Numbered from the stretch's first letter, positions 13,484 to 26,106 are shown. The stretch is DNA of 64,000 nt from Brienomyrus brachyistius (GCF_023856365.1 NC_064538.1:7572435-7636434); one strand, 5' to 3'. Numbers and translations: made by a program. Notes: generated by a model from the sequence alone, not told the origin.

Positions 13484-13803
13484 CGGACATGACCTTACGC
13501 AAACTTTAGGGAAGGAGATGGTACCTCCACTAGGAGGCTTGAAATCACATGACCTGGATATGACAATTAGTTTCATTGTCTCTTAAAATATATATTTTAT
13601 TTTTCACTGGCATATCAGGAAAGGACATAAATCTCTAGTCTATGGGAACAGATGTTAATAGTCTATTTTAAATTTGCTATTTTGGTGTGAAATTCTCACC
13701 TTTCTGTGGCTTAAGGTGTTATGAGTAAATGTCCAACTTTGTGATTTTAATGGAAACAAGATGCAAACAGCAATTGCTCCGTTCTAATCAGCAGCGTCAT
13801 GTA

Positions 13804-13898
13804 TGGTCTAGATGTGGAGATCATGTGATTTCCGGCCCCACGGTGGAGAACCTCCTAGTGCAGGTCACCCAGTCTTCTGCAGCCAGACGCTTCTCAAG
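13804..13898 (-). repeat. Right arm of the roughly 93 bp inverted repeat
   Basis: The reverse complement matches 13391-13483, including GGCTGCAGAA and the GGGGCCGGAAATCACATGA core. The arms are about 320 bp apart. Confidence 0.7.
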
Positions 13899-14760
13899 CA
13901 TTGAACCTTGGGAAATAGCAAAGCTCTTAAAAATGCCATGAATTCACCAAGAATGAGCAGCCAAGCCAATCCACTGGAATTTAAATACACACCTTTCTAT
14001 TGCCCTCGTAAGGAAATATGCCTCTAAGCATCTAGATATTACCGTGTTTGAAAACATGAGTGTAGCGCTTCAGCAAAGCAGATATTTTCTCCTTTAAGTA
14101 AAGATACTGTAAGTATGGCCATGCAGTTTTGTGCTTCGCCACTTCTGTGGTGTGACAGAGGCTGCTGTGTCGTACATGTACTTATGGAAGCTAAAAATAA
14201 GCTTTCTGTTTGTGGAATGTGGTTTCGTCTGATGCTTTTAGTGTGTCGCATTCCCAAGGCCCTCCTTCTTCACGGACCTGTTGATTTCGGGCACACAGCG
14301 GGCAATTCCGGCCACAGCTCAAACCACAATCCAAGCCACTCTCACAAGCTGCTCAGTGGCCATGCTAATGTTAATTCTCCTAATAGTCATGAGCATCCTT
14401 TGTTTGAATGAGCTTACGAATTATATTGCCTCCTTTAAAATAATTCCGTATAGCAATTCAAGCATCAAAAAGAATAATAAAACTGAAGCAGAACAAATTA
14501 AGTGTTCTTGAGTGGAACGCCTTTAAGCACAAATCTCATGTTTTGCAATCAATTCTTGAGAAATTATATAAGACAGATAGAGGCCTTCACTCCACGATTA
14601 TAGCTTATTGCCACATCATACTTAATAAGTGCTTATAAAATAAGATTAACTCATTATCTGATCAGTTCAAGAGTGAAACAATTGATTCTAATGTACCACA
14701 TATTATATAATTAACTGTTGTATAACTATTTGTCTTCATGCAAAGTAATAGAGAAGCTGT
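13899..14760. other. Intergenic, nothing recognised
   Basis: AT-rich unique sequence. Open frames are short and featureless. Confidence 0.4.
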
Positions 14761-14761
14761 T

Positions 14762-15003
14762 GTCTTTTATAATAATCATACTTTATTGACCCTGTGGGGG
14801 AATTTGCTTTTTGCCTAACCCACCCTGCTCTCCATGACACACAGACATACATGTGGGTGAGAGTAAGCAAAGCGCAGTGGTGCCTGTGAGTTGCTCTAGG
14901 GCCCCCAGACCCTGGCCTGGCTATTCTGCTGAAGGTGGGTTCAAACTGGTGACCTCCCAGTCAAAAGTACCAAGGTTTAGTCCACTGAGCCATACACTGC
15001 CCC
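14762..15003 (-). repeat. tRNA-derived SINE (1 of 3 clustered)
   Basis: On the minus strand, an A-box-like TGGCTCAGTGG (14982-14992) and a B-box-like AGTTTGAACCC (14937-14947) form the pol III head. The body runs to a tail reading GGGTCAATAAAGTATGATTA. This is the head-body-tail order of a fish SINE. Confidence 0.65.
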
Positions 15004-15260
15004 CCACCCTCAACAAAAACAGAAAAAGGAAGAACACAAATCCACAAAAGTGGAGAGTATGGAAAGAGACCCCCACTTTCAGGCATTATGCAGTCGAGAT
15101 TCCCACATTTGGGGAATTCGCAGGGATCAGCACAGCCATGGACTCACCATGGGTGAATCACCTTCATGACCTTTGTACCTTTTTCCCGTCGGTTAAGTAT
15201 CATTATATAAATGCACCTTCATTATGTGGATACCATTGTAAACTCATAGGGGTACCTGGT

Positions 15261-15500
15261 TTTTATGATACTTTACTGACGAAATTCTGCTGTTACCTTC
15301 CCCATCTTGACAAACATATAGGTGAGAACAAGCTTGCCGATGAAGGGCAGCCACCTGCAGTAGAAAACTCGGAGCTGGGGGTTAAGGGCCTTGCTCAAGA
15401 GCTTACAGACATGTGACTATTTTCGCAAAAGCCAGGCTCAAGCCAGTAAGTTTCTGATCACAGGCACAGAGGCTCAGCCCGCTGAGCCACACACAGCATT
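15261..15500 (-). repeat. tRNA-derived SINE (2 of 3)
   Basis: On the minus strand it begins near TGGCTCAGCGGG (15478-15489), has a degenerate B box near 15431-15445 and the common fish SINE body AGCAAGGCCCTTAACCC (about 15380-15402), and ends in GTCAGTAAAGTATCA. That tail resembles the tail of the SINE at 14762. Confidence 0.55.
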
Positions 15501-15530
15501 TAGGGGAAGCTTTTGCATTTACATTTCAGC

Positions 15531-15735
15531 CCAGGGTGACTCTGTGGTTTGAGACTCTGTGACCATGTCTTGAAGATCATAGGTTTCAATCCCACGGCTG
15601 GAACAACCAATATCACTGTTGGGCCCTTAATTCCAGGGGATCCAGATGTTGGCTGTCCCCGCTCACTGACCACAAGCTTTCCTCGCTTTGGATCACTGTG
15701 CCTGCTAAATAACTGCAAATATTCAAATGGTTTCA
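15531..15735 (+). repeat. tRNA-derived SINE (3 of 3)
   Basis: The copy has a degenerate A box near 15544 and a B-box-like GGTTTCAATCC at 15582-15592. The body reads TTGGGCCCTTAA and the tail GCCTGCTAAATAACTGCAAAT. It lies in the opposite orientation to the two neighbouring SINEs. Confidence 0.6.
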
Positions 15736-15740
15736 AACAG

Positions 15741-18700
15741 TTAGAGCATTCAGCCATAAAACCATTGTCTGTTTAAAGCATCACTCATTTTTCACTAACC
15801 ATAGTCTGAGGAGTAGCTATGGGTCCTGTTGCATTTTATCGGAATGAAAGCAGAAGCTAGCATTTAATGTGTAAATCTGATGCAGAATTCAGTTTTCATA
15901 AATAGGTGTGAATTAAAACAGCACCTCAGAAACAAGAATAAAGCTCATTTGACTGTTGACTAATTAGCATTGAAAGGATGGCTAAAAATGCCTTGTTTAA
16001 CCAAATATGTCAGCAGTGTTTGTGAGGTTAAATCCATGGGAAATTCTACTTTACACATAATTTGAAAGTAGCAGACAAATAAAACACAACAAATGGTTCG
16101 TAAAAAGTCTGCCGTGGAAATGAGTGTATTGTCTCAATATAGATCCAAGGCGGAAATCATAAAAAATAATAATAGGGATGTTAAGGGTCATTCTATCTTG
16201 TTTGTTTACTAGAGCTTTGTGCTCAACACTTTCTAGCTAACAGTCTGTACTTTGTTACTGCTCTGTGAAACCACAAGAGAAGTATTCATAATACTGAGGA
16301 ATACCATACACTCATAATTATAGTACTGCTCTTAAAGATTGCATGTTAACGCTGCAATATGACGTTTCCAGTGCTCCAGAGCTTCCTGCTCCCACCTCTG
16401 TGTCGCAGTTTGAGGCAACGGAGGAACAGTGATCCTTCCCCATAAACTGAGAGAAGGACAGTAGCTCTAAGGAAGTCGATATCCGAAATCTGCATAGCGG
16501 ACAGGAAGTCAAGCAGTGACCGCCGCGCCTTTGAAGGACAACAATATTTCCGTGCATAAGCACGTAATTCTAAACGTTCATTTTACGTCTTTTTATTTAT
16601 TTTTACATTTTTTTAAGTCATTAAAAAGCATAAGCATTTAAATTCTCAATTTTTAAACATCAGTTTTGCATTTTACAGTGTAGCTTCTACTCCAGCTGGT
16701 GTGTGAGAAACAGAAATGTTTGTTTGACTACTAAAGTAGGGATGACAGCCTGGTCCATAAGGGCTACTGAATCTGCCAGTTTTATTCCCACTTGACCTCT
16801 TTGCTGCTCATCGTTATTTCACTTGAGGAGAGGACAGAGAACATTTGTGCTGACTATAAGCTAACTTTAAATTTAGCAGGATGCTGGTTCTCTGTATGGG
16901 TGTAGGTTTCCCAGTCAAGGGCATAAATTTGGGTATGGATGCTAGGAACATCTCCGTTCTCATATTGTGGAAGAACCATCTGTATTTCTGGGGGAGGGAG
17001 TCGGAACTGATTTGATCCCTACCGATGCCGAAAACAAATCTACACGCTTGATCCCATCCCTTGATGAAGGCCACATTCACATTATAATTTCAACTTTGTT
17101 CAGTTCATTTTTGTTTTGTCTAGCTCTAGTTAAAATTCACGTTTCATGCCCCCATCAGGATTTTGGAACCCTCTCCGCTGCAGAACATTTTGTTCTGCCA
17201 TTAAAAGTTGTCCCCTACTTAGTTCCCATAATTATTTTTTGCAACATAATTAGCATGTTTTTTTTTATTTCTGCCAGATTTTGCTAACAAGCCTTTTTTA
17301 TGATTCCCCTCCTTTCAAGCAAGACGAAACAGAGAACTAAGATGACCTGAACTCACCAAGAACTAGCGAGTAAGCTATTTGTTTTAAATATATGCCTTTT
17401 AATTCACTGCCTGAGGAGAGTTAATTATGGCTGTCTGGAAGATCTGCTCGTAGATTCGTTGTGTCCCCCTCCCTTTACAGCATAGATGTGTTAAATTAAC
17501 AATTTAATGATCATGCGCATCTGCTTTTTGATGTCTTTGCTCACTCCCTGCTGCAGCTGTCTTAAATCTTCATTTAACATATTCCCTTCCTCAAGGGCCA
17601 CCGTTTTATATGGCTGTTACTTTATCAGACTGAAGTACTTTCATAAAGTTGCTTATATCCTGGTGTCTAGGTTATGCCTCTCAACAGGCTGGGAAAAAGG
17701 CCCTCGGGTGGAAGAAAAGACAACACAGGAATAGAGCAAGTAATTAAATAAATAAAGCAGAGACAGCGGAACAAACAGATTCTCTTTTTGTCTGCACAGA
17801 CGTCAAGTGGAGTTTGAATGCTTTAATTACAAAAGTACAGCATGAGGCCTGGGATGCACAGACTGTGTGTAACTTGTCCTAGAGTTCCCACTGTCATATG
17901 CAAAGGACATGTGCTCCCTCACCCTTATGTTCTCCCTTGAGCTCTTCTTTTGGTCTTTGGGTGAGTTTGGGTTAGCTTGCTGTTAACCCCTAGCTTCTCA
18001 CTGCAGCGCTGCTGTAGATCTATTTCTGTCACACCTTGTCTGTTGATTGCTGCACAACCAGATTGTTTACTGTAACAGGCCTGCAATGAATGTAGGTATT
18101 AATTATAGTCCTGCTAAGCCCCAGGCTACTGTATTACATAATTTGCACCTGTTTCAATACAACAGGTAGCACACATGCTATGCTGAGCTATACCGCTGGG
18201 TATACTATTGCCTGGCAATGCTACGCCCCACCCCTCTGTCAAGCACCCATATACAAGCCTCTGCTGTATGCTCTGTGACATATTCATGATGCTATATCCT
18301 CCCTTTAATATGCAGCTCTGTTTTTGATCTCAGTGTTTTTGTCTTTGAAATTCTATTCTATTTGAATGTACTGACAGCATAGTGCGATATTGTGCCTAAT
18401 TAAATTGCATTCCCAAATACAGTAAACATGAGAATGTACTGTATAATATACTTGTATATACTGTATAAATGTATATGCATAGCACTCCAAATTGTAATGC
18501 CCTGTCTACCTGCCCTTTTTCTCCGTATTGCGGTTCTAACAAGTTACGCCTGTTAACACTCCAGAGCAACGTTTGTCTTACCTGTCATTCCTGCTCTTGT
18601 GTAAATCACTCTAGCTGCCTCTTGTTTGCTACCTCGTTAGTACTTTTTAAAAGCGCTTAACAGTCCTGTGCTCCCCAGTCCTGACGTTGACATTGTAGCC

Positions 18701-18904
18701 TTGTATTGTCTGTGCCCAGCCTCCCTCCCATTTTGATCCCCTGACATCCTGCTCATTTCTAGCTGTTGTCGTCTTGACTCCATATAAAACCCCTCTTGCT
18801 TTGCCACCTCACCTGTTCCTCGTCCCGGTTTCACAGCACATATGATGCTGTTATTACATACTAACATTATTATACATTTTGATTTCATACATACATATAC
18901 ATTA
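15741..18904. other. Intergenic, no gene recognised
   Basis: Mostly unique AT-rich sequence. The stretch 18655-18840 has the look of an LTR-type promoter (pyrimidine-rich, CATATAAAACCCC), but ends were not found. A short T/A-rich run lies at 16585-16625. Confidence 0.35.
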
Positions 18905-19711
18905 TATTGCCAAAAGTATTGAGACACTTGCCTTTACCCACACGTGAACTTCAATGCCATCCCATTCTTAATTCATAATCTTTAATATGGAGTTGGCCCA
19001 CCCTTTGCAGCTATAACACTTTCAACTCTTCTGGGAAGGCTGTCCACAAGGTTTAAGAGTGTGTTAATGGGGATTTTTGACCATTATTCCAGGAGAGTAT
19101 TTCTGAGGTCAGGCACTGATGTTGGACAAGAAGGTCTGGCTCGCAGTCTCTGCTCTAATTCATCCCAAAGGTGTTCTATTGGGTTAAGGTCAGGGCTCTG
19201 TGCAGGTCAGTCAAGTTCCTCCACACCAGACTTGCTCCTCATGGTCCTCATGGACCTCGCTTTGTGCACTGGTATGCAGTAATGTTCAAACAAGAGGGGG
19301 ACATCCCCAAACTGATCCCGCTATTGACTCTGTAGACAGTTGGCGACTTCTGCATGCTGTGCGCCTCAGCATGCGTTGTCCCAGCTCTGTGATTTTACGT
19401 GACCTACCACTTCATGGCTGAGTTGCTGTTGTTCCCAATTACTTCCACTTTGTTCTAAAACCATTAACAGTTGACCGTGGAATATTTAGTAGTGAGGAAA
19501 TTTCACGAATGGACTTATTTCACAGGTGGCATCCTATCAGAGTACCATGCTTGAATTCACTGAGCCCCTGAGAATGACCCATTCTTTTGCAAATATTTGT
19601 AGAAGCAGTCTGCATGCCTAGGTGCTTGATCTTATACACATGTGGCTATGGAAGGGATTGGAACACCTGAATTCAATGATTTGGAAGGGTGTCCCAATAC
19701 TTTTGGCAATA
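18905..19711 (-). mobile_element. Internally deleted Tc1-type transposon
   Basis: Terminal inverted repeats TATTGCCAAAAGTATTGAGAC (left) and GTCCCAATACTTTTGGCAATA (right) bound about 807 bp. The minus strand carries pieces of a Tc1 transposase: the C-terminal 'SLPRRVE...' part at 18980-19060, the 'PIEHL'-type part near 19170, and N-terminal DNA-binding sequence at 19330-19560. The middle of the catalytic domain is missing around 19321, so the copy is about half the expected 1.6 kb. It is a dead, non-autonomous derivative. Confidence 0.8.
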
Positions 19712-19724
19712 GGCAATAATGTAC

Positions 19725-19764
19725 GTATATATCTATATCTATATATATCTATATATATCTATAT
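19725..19764. repeat. (TATC/TATA)n microsatellite
   Basis: Alternating ATCTATAT units directly after the Tc1 element's right end. Confidence 0.8.
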
Positions 19765-19765
19765 C

Positions 19766-19895
19766 CACGTCCATTCATTTCTATGGAAGAACCCTAATCC
19801 CAATCATGACACCCTTAACCTCTACCCGTCCCTAATCTTAACCATAAGTAATCAGCACAAATACAAGACTTACAAGATGCTTTTTTGATTGCAAA
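19766..19895 (-). repeat. TG-linked dispersed repeat, partial copy D
   Basis: Inverted family marks: CATTCATTTCTATGG, CCCTAATC, CCTAATCTTAACCATAAG and an ACAAGACTT segment. The TG tract is replaced by the neighbouring TATC repeat. Confidence 0.5.
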
Positions 19896-19902
19896 AAATG
19901 TT

Positions 19903-20010
19903 GTTCCCCGCCTCGTGCCCGTAGCTTCCGGGATAGGGTCTGGACCTGCCTGCGACCCAGTAGGATAAGCAGTTTGGAAAATGGATGGATGGATGGATGG
20001 ATGGATGGAT
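19903..20010 (+). repeat. Retroposon tail ending in (GATG)n
   Basis: The CCCGTAGCTTCCGGGATAGG...GACCCAGTAGGATAAGCAG order, then AAATGGATGGATGG with about seven GATG units. It is the reverse orientation of the copy at 21352-21698. Confidence 0.65.
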
Positions 20011-21125
20011 ATATGTGTGTATAGTATATATTCGTTATTTTGTTGTATTCATTACAGCCAAATATAAGAGGCTCATTTAACCATTTTCATATGAGCTATT
20101 AATATGAACGTGGAGGGTCTCTGCTGAAATCTGACCTGCACACAGACTCCGAACCCTCCTCCTTTTTACATCTGATTCCCTCCTCCCAGCAGCCAGCTCC
20201 AGCTTCATAAACCAACCCATTAGGATTAAGACCAAATGTATTCCATGGCCCATAAAGAATTGTTGCATATGGTTGCTCTTCTCATATTTCACACAAGCAG
20301 TGGATTGTAAAATAAATATTGCAAACATACCTTTTTGGGCTGACAGAGATTTGTGATTTAATGAAAAATGGAATTGTTACATTATTGGAATAGAATTTTA
20401 ATGCTGGAAATTTTACTGGAAAAGTTACGACTTCAGCTTATGAGACATCCGTTGATAGATTATTGTTGCTCGTGCCTCAGCATTTCACTTGGACCTTCTT
20501 GCAGACTGACGCAGGAATTTCATCACTGGCCCTTTAGCCTGAGCTTTAGTCACACACAGCACTGAAGGATACTTTTAAGCCACTGCTAGTTATGATGTAC
20601 AGAGTTCACTTTTACTAACATGACGGCCAAGTTCCTGTTATAAATTATTATACTGCTTGAAATTTGCAATTCTTAAACCTTTAAACATATATATAGCATT
20701 AGTCTGTGGTTGTGTTGTCAGTAAAATGTAAAATGTGCATGGCAGTGTTCATTTCGACGGCCCCTTTTGTGCCATTTTTGGTTTGACAATTCAAAGGATG
20801 CACAACCTTTGTTCAGGCATTAAAAATCCCATTGATAACTGGAATATTGTAGGCCTGTTAACATTGCCATTCTTTTGGCATTTTGTCAGTGAAAAATTCT
20901 GCTTTAGCTGGTTAGTTGTGGTTTCCAATTCCATCCCATCAAGTGCAAATTTTATCCTTATTAGGACAGTTGTTGTTGAGATCTGGAGTGAATGGGGCTG
21001 GCAGCCATCAAACAAGATGTTTCAGAAGCTTTTTACATATTTAGAGTTAGCTTTTAGAGGACAATTTCCATAGATTATTTTTAAAAAGCAAATTTAAGAC
21101 TACTGCGATATACTGCAGTCCAATA
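20011..21125. other. Intergenic, nothing recognised
   Basis: Unique AT-rich DNA. The stretch 20730-21060 lacks repeats and is a weak conserved non-coding candidate. Confidence 0.35.
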
Positions 21126-21212
21126 CAGTCCCAGGGTGCGTCCCAGGAAGTACAGTGCACAGGGCAAGGGAGCACACTGGGTGGGATGCTGGTCTATTGC
21201 AGGGCGTGCAAC
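21126..21212 (-). repeat. Fragment of the GATG-tailed retroposon family
   Basis: CAGTCCCAGGGTGCGTCCCAG, then GGGTGGGATGCTGGTCTATT and GCAGGGC parallel the internal segment of the longer copy beginning at 21352. Confidence 0.45.
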
Positions 21213-21351
21213 ATCAACAATGACGTTGTCTATAGCAACAACCATGATAATACAAATAATTATACCCAGTTGAAATTTATACTTGATAGGATGGAATATT
21301 AAACCACAACTAACCGAGAAACCAGCTAACCATTATTTGGCATCCCCTAAC

Positions 21352-21698
21352 ATCCATCCATCCATTTTCCAAACTGCTTATCCTACTGGGTCGTGGGGGG
21401 GTCTGGAGCCTATCCTGGAAGCAACGGGCACGAGGCAGGGAACAACCCAGGATGGGGGGCCAGCCCATTGCAGGGCACACTCACACACCATTCACTCACA
21501 CATGTACTCCTACGGGCAATTTAGCAACTCCAATTAGCCTCAGCATGTTTTTGGACTGTGGGGGGAAACCGGAGTACCCGGATGAAACCCCACAACGACA
21601 TGGGGAGAACATGCAAACTCCACACACATGTGACCCAGGTGGAAACTTGAACCTCGGTGTGAGGCAACAGTGCTAACCACTGCACCACCATGCTGCCC
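21352..21698 (-). repeat. Near-complete GATG-tailed fish retroposon
   Basis: The CCATCCATCCATTTTCCAAA start, CTTATCCTACTGGGTCG, GCAGGGCACACTCACACACC, TTTTTGGACTGTGGGGGGAA, GAGAACATGCAAACTCC and GTGCTAACCACTGCACCACC are all in the order known for this abundant teleost repeat. Its retroposon sense is the minus strand, ending in GGATGGATGG. Confidence 0.8.
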
Positions 21699-22539
21699 CC
21701 ATCCCCTAACAGAATCCACTCAATCAATCTCAACTGGCTTTCAATGAACAATGAACTCGGCAAACATGATTTGTCTCAGACTTTCCTCTTAAATGGCTCT
21801 GCCTTGCCGTCATCAGCTGTGGAATCCTCAGTTCCCAAGAATTTGTCCTCATACCGTCCAGTTCATGCGCTGAAACATTCAGCGTTCACTTCCTTTATAA
21901 CTTAAAGTTCAGGTGAGCCGAGAAGAATCAGGGACAACTGAGCTTTCACAGAGGCTGATAAGTGAAAGCAGAAATCCGTCCAGCAAGCATCAGAACATAA
22001 GTGAAGCTCAGAAACCTCCAGCTGCGTGGTAAATACACAATAAATACACAATAATGTGAAGAAGGACTTGCCCCGCTCACATTCTCGGCAGTGAATCTAA
22101 TGAGATATGAGCCGGAAATTGAATATTGAAAAAAAATCTTGATACATTATTATATATACAATTGATATAGATCTGCAATGGTCTGTGCACCTGCATAAAA
22201 AGTGAATTCATGGCATTCTGTAACCAGTCACTTTTAACAGAAGAGTCTTCCATTAGTTATCAGTCAGTCTCTCAGAACACTGTCGATTTTGACCAGTCTC
22301 TCTATGCAGAACAATTTCTAATCATTTGTAGGTTTAATATCAACTAAGTAATTAGCATTATTTCGAATTTTTACGTCTTGGCACATCATTTCCATGGAGC
22401 TTAGGTTGGATTTACTCCAATCCAAAATGCTAATCTTCCTGTCTTTACTCATTCTGCTGTGTATTCACTCATGCATTTCAGAATATTTTCTGCGTGCATG
22501 TTACTGCACTATCCAGGTAGACTTCGGATTCAACTCACA
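21699..22539. other. Intergenic, nothing recognised
   Basis: AT-rich sequence. It may include decayed flank of the neighbouring Tc1-like relic. Confidence 0.35.
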
Positions 22540-22990
22540 AGTGGATGACTTGACATTTCCCGCTGCGATCGTCTGGCGCAGGAGCATTTCATCGTTGCAT
22601 CATTGAAGTTACCAAAGTCCTGATATAGCAAAGCCCCCCCAAAATATGACATGTCAGCCATAAAGTTCCACTTTTGACTCATCTGTCCAAAGGACATTGT
22701 TATGTAACTGCTTACAGTCACACAGGTGATTTTCCAGAAAACTTGAACTCAGCATATTTTTCTTCTTGTTGTTCCATTTTTGCCCTCTGTCATGGTGGAG
22801 TTATAAAAACTGACCTTAACCAAGAGGTGCTGTTCTGTGGAAGTGTGTGATTTCCCTGACAATGCTGTGTCTCGGCTTAGGAGAGAATCTTACAGGATGA
22901 GCACTTATGAGAACTGAAATTTTCTCCACTCAGCCCAAAAGCTTTAAACCACCTATTATCCTAACTTTTCCAGGATATTTTCAGGAATTT
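22540..22990 (-). mobile_element. Decayed Tc1-like transposon fragment
   Basis: AAAGTTCCACTTTTGACTCATCTGTCCAAAGG and the downstream CTGACCTTAACCAAGAGGTG are typical of the complement of Tc1-family transposase genes (minus-strand coding). No ends and no open frame remain. Confidence 0.5.
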
Positions 22991-23589
22991 CCTTTTAGTG
23001 GTATGGTGTGTCTTAAGAAAAGTTCTCTCTGAGCGTAAGAACCTTAATGATATCTAAGTTAGGCAGAGCCAGTCCAAATCAGGTTTTGTTGGGAGTGGGT
23101 TGTTTGCAGTTCCACTTATTTATTTAGGTCATGTTGACTATAGGAGAAAGTACTCTAGTAGAAAAAGACTATACATATAAATAATTCATCATTTTGTATG
23201 TTCCATTTTGTATGTATGATGTACAGTGTGATGAAATTATTTGCCTACTTTTTGAATTTCTTTATAATTGCATATTTGTTACGCTGAATGGTTTCAGATC
23301 ATCAAGCAAAATGTAATGTCAGGCAACAGTGACCTACAAATACCCAACACATTTTTAAAATAATTATTTTTTTTAAGGAATATTTAATTTATCAACATCC
23401 ACATCACCCATGTCAAAGTCATTTCTCAATAAACCAAATTAGATTTTTATTTAAAGTCAGCTGACCACACACAGCTAGGCTTGATCGCAGCCAGCCCTGT
23501 CGACTCTACAGTAAGCGAAGTTTCCACCGGAATGCTGGATGTAACAATCAAAAGAAATTCAAGAAACTTGGAAAAAAGGTGTTGAAATA

Positions 23590-23845
23590 TCTGGATTAGA
23601 AAGACACAAGGCTATGGGACTTCACTGAACCACAGTAAGAAGCATTATCTCCAAACGGAAATCACTTGGAAAAGTGGTGAATCGTGCCAGTGGCTGGCCT
23701 GCCAAAAGTTTGTAAGTAACAAAAGATCACAAAAAATATTCAAAGAACCGCAGCCATCTTTAACTTCAGCTAAAGTCAGTATTCATTACTCCACAATTAG
23801 AAATAGATTGGGCAAGAATGGGACACCATTCAAGGGCGAAACCAT
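23590..23845 (+). pseudogene. Tc1-like transposase N-terminal remnant
   Basis: At 23757-23845 the + strand reads LTSAKVSIHYSTIRNRLGKNG, the second DNA-binding helix-turn-helix region of Tc1-type transposases. The preceding segment is in broken frames. No catalytic DDE part is seen in frame downstream. Confidence 0.55.
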
Positions 23846-23947
23846 TACAATACATACATCACATAAATGCTGCACGCCTTTTGGGATAATGTTCGATGAA
23901 CAAATAAGCAAAATTAGAACGTGTTGGATGGCATAGGTGCCAGTATA

Positions 23948-24911
23948 CAGTGGTACCTCAGTTCTCGAACTCATTAGAACTGAAATTTCTTAAAAGTCGA
24001 ACCAACCAGTAAAAAAAAATGACCTAGAACTCGATCTGAATCTCAGAAGCCGAACCGTGAACGCCGACCTAAGATAACCTGTACGCGCGGGGAAATGAGT
24101 CTCTCAGCGGAAACAAAGGGTAACGCTTCAGTCACAGCCTCGCATTCGCTGTGAGAGCATCGTTTGTTGGTGATTTGGTTGCTTTTTTTTTATTGAAAAT
24201 ATCAGGTAATACACTGTACTGTATATCATTTTGGTAGCCATTGCTCACCAAAAAGTTACACAACAGTTGTACAAATGTTACAGCCTAAAAGTTTGCGATT
24301 TATGAAGAAATTAACAAATACAGAGTAATAATAAAAATAAACAATGGACCGCATGGGATAGTTTAGTGTTGGCACAGTGTCGAGGCATGGCTTGGGGTTG
24401 TCACGATCTGCAGAGCCGGGACCGGGGAAGTAGGTACAGGACTCAAGCGATCGGGAAACACAGGGTTTAAAGTGAGAACAGGCAGAACAACACAATGACG
24501 TTAGAATAACCAGAATGGGGAAACAAACTGAAACGCGGACTAAATACAGAGGACTAATGACAACAACCAGAAACAGCTGATCACACGGAGATTCCACAGG
24601 AGGTTAATGAGGGGGCGTGGCACACGGAAGGAGCGGACAATCGGGGCAGGACAGGGTTAGTGTTGGGGTACATTCTTTATCGTTTTGGAAGCCATTAAGA
24701 AAAAAATGCTCCTCTTGTTTATCCTGTTCATTTTCTGTTTAAATGCTAAAAAAAGAAAACATATTTAGGTGTAATTTTTTGGGGCCAGGAACCAATTACA
24801 GTAACTGGTTTTCCATTATTTCTTATGGGGAAAATTTGATCAGAACTTGAACTTTTTAGGATTCAAACCCAAGTTCTGAACGGATTAAGTTCAAGTTCTG
24901 AGGTACCACTG
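23948..24911. mobile_element. Pogo/Tigger-like non-autonomous element
   Basis: Ends CAGTGGTACCTCAGTTCTCG and its inverted mate AGTTCTGAGGTACCACTG are flanked by TA on both sides (23946-23947 and 24912-24913), the Tc1/mariner target duplication. The length is 964 bp, or about 705 bp without the LTR-like insertion at 24399-24653. No transposase frame is present. Confidence 0.7.
24399..24653 (-). mobile_element. LTR-like element inside the pogo-like element
   Basis: Minus strand begins TGTCCTGCCCCG and ends CAGATCGTGACA. GGGT flanks both sides (24395-24398, 24654-24657). It shares GTGTGCCACGCCCC and the GATCGTGACA end with the 34.3 kb copy. At 255 bp with no coding capacity, it looks like a solo LTR or a TRIM-type element. 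Confidence 0.6.
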
Positions 24912-26106
24912 TATTTGAGAAAGGGAACCTGAATAAATATACATAAAAAGTTATATAAATTACCCAAAAAAGTCATTCAAACTGGTTGCACCATTATTAA
25001 TAGCAATACCTTCCTTTAAGGTGATATTGCTCTTTCACATTGCTGTTGAGAAATTTTGTCCCAATTTTCTTTGCAAAACTGCTTTGATTCAGACAGATCA
25101 GTAGGTTTTCAAACATGAACTTCACTTTCAGATCCTGCCACAGTATCTCCTTTGGGTTGAAGTCAAGACTTTGACTAGGCCACTACAAACTTGAATTTTG
25201 TTTAATTTTGTTTCTTTTCAAACCTTCAGGTGTGAACTTGCTTTTAGGACCATTGCATTAGTGGCGAAACTGCAGATGGTAGTGAACACCATGTACTGTA
25301 AGTAACTTTTCATATAGACCTTCATACATACCTATGATAAAGTTCACTTTATAAATTACAGTCAATGAGACATCAACAAGAATAATAACAACTGTAACAA
25401 TATTCTGCAATAAAAGTTATGTGAAAGTGGTCCCTCTCTCACAAACGAGTACGATTTTGATATTTTTGTTTAGTACTCAATGGATGATGGAGCAATGAAA
25501 AATTCTTGTAAACAACATTTGTACATGAATGTGGAATTTTATTTCCTTATACAATTTCATAGCTTATTGCCTGTAGGACTACTCACCCTTCTTTTAATAT
25601 TTTTGGGCTGTGTTAATGGAAACCGCATTTTGTAATTAGCAGATATGGGGGTTTCCACTGAATTGTTTAAGGAATAATGACCAGAAGGAAAGTCTGTACA
25701 TGTTCATCACAGGGAGGCTACAGCAGGATCTGCATATGCATCACTTCATTCGCACGGATACTGCATAAGTGCGAGGCTTGCGCCAAACTGTGGTTTCACT
25801 TTTTTCGGACTTTCTGGATATTTTTTACAAACATTTTCGATCCACAGTTGGTTGAATCCATGGATGCAGACTCCAAGGATACAGATCAAGGGCAGACAGT
25901 ATCTTGCATAATGATGCCTATTGTTCAATCAAAAATTTAAATAATTCATCATTGTGATTATGATGGTTATGATGATGAGTATTTGGCTGTCTTGGTGCCC
26001 CCTCTGGCATTTGGTGCCCTATGCACAGCATATGATGTTCATGTAATCTGACTGTTGTTACCATGTTAATAATATGAAATACAGTATATTTCTTATAGAT
26101 TGGTTC

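Noticed and set aside
14937..14992. Possible tRNA gene
   Set aside because: A and B boxes are degenerate, no cloverleaf could be assembled, and the surroundings are a SINE.
14853..15416. 187-codon open frame, the longest in the window
   Set aside because: It runs through two tRNA-derived SINEs on their antisense strand, so it is a composition and repeat artefact.
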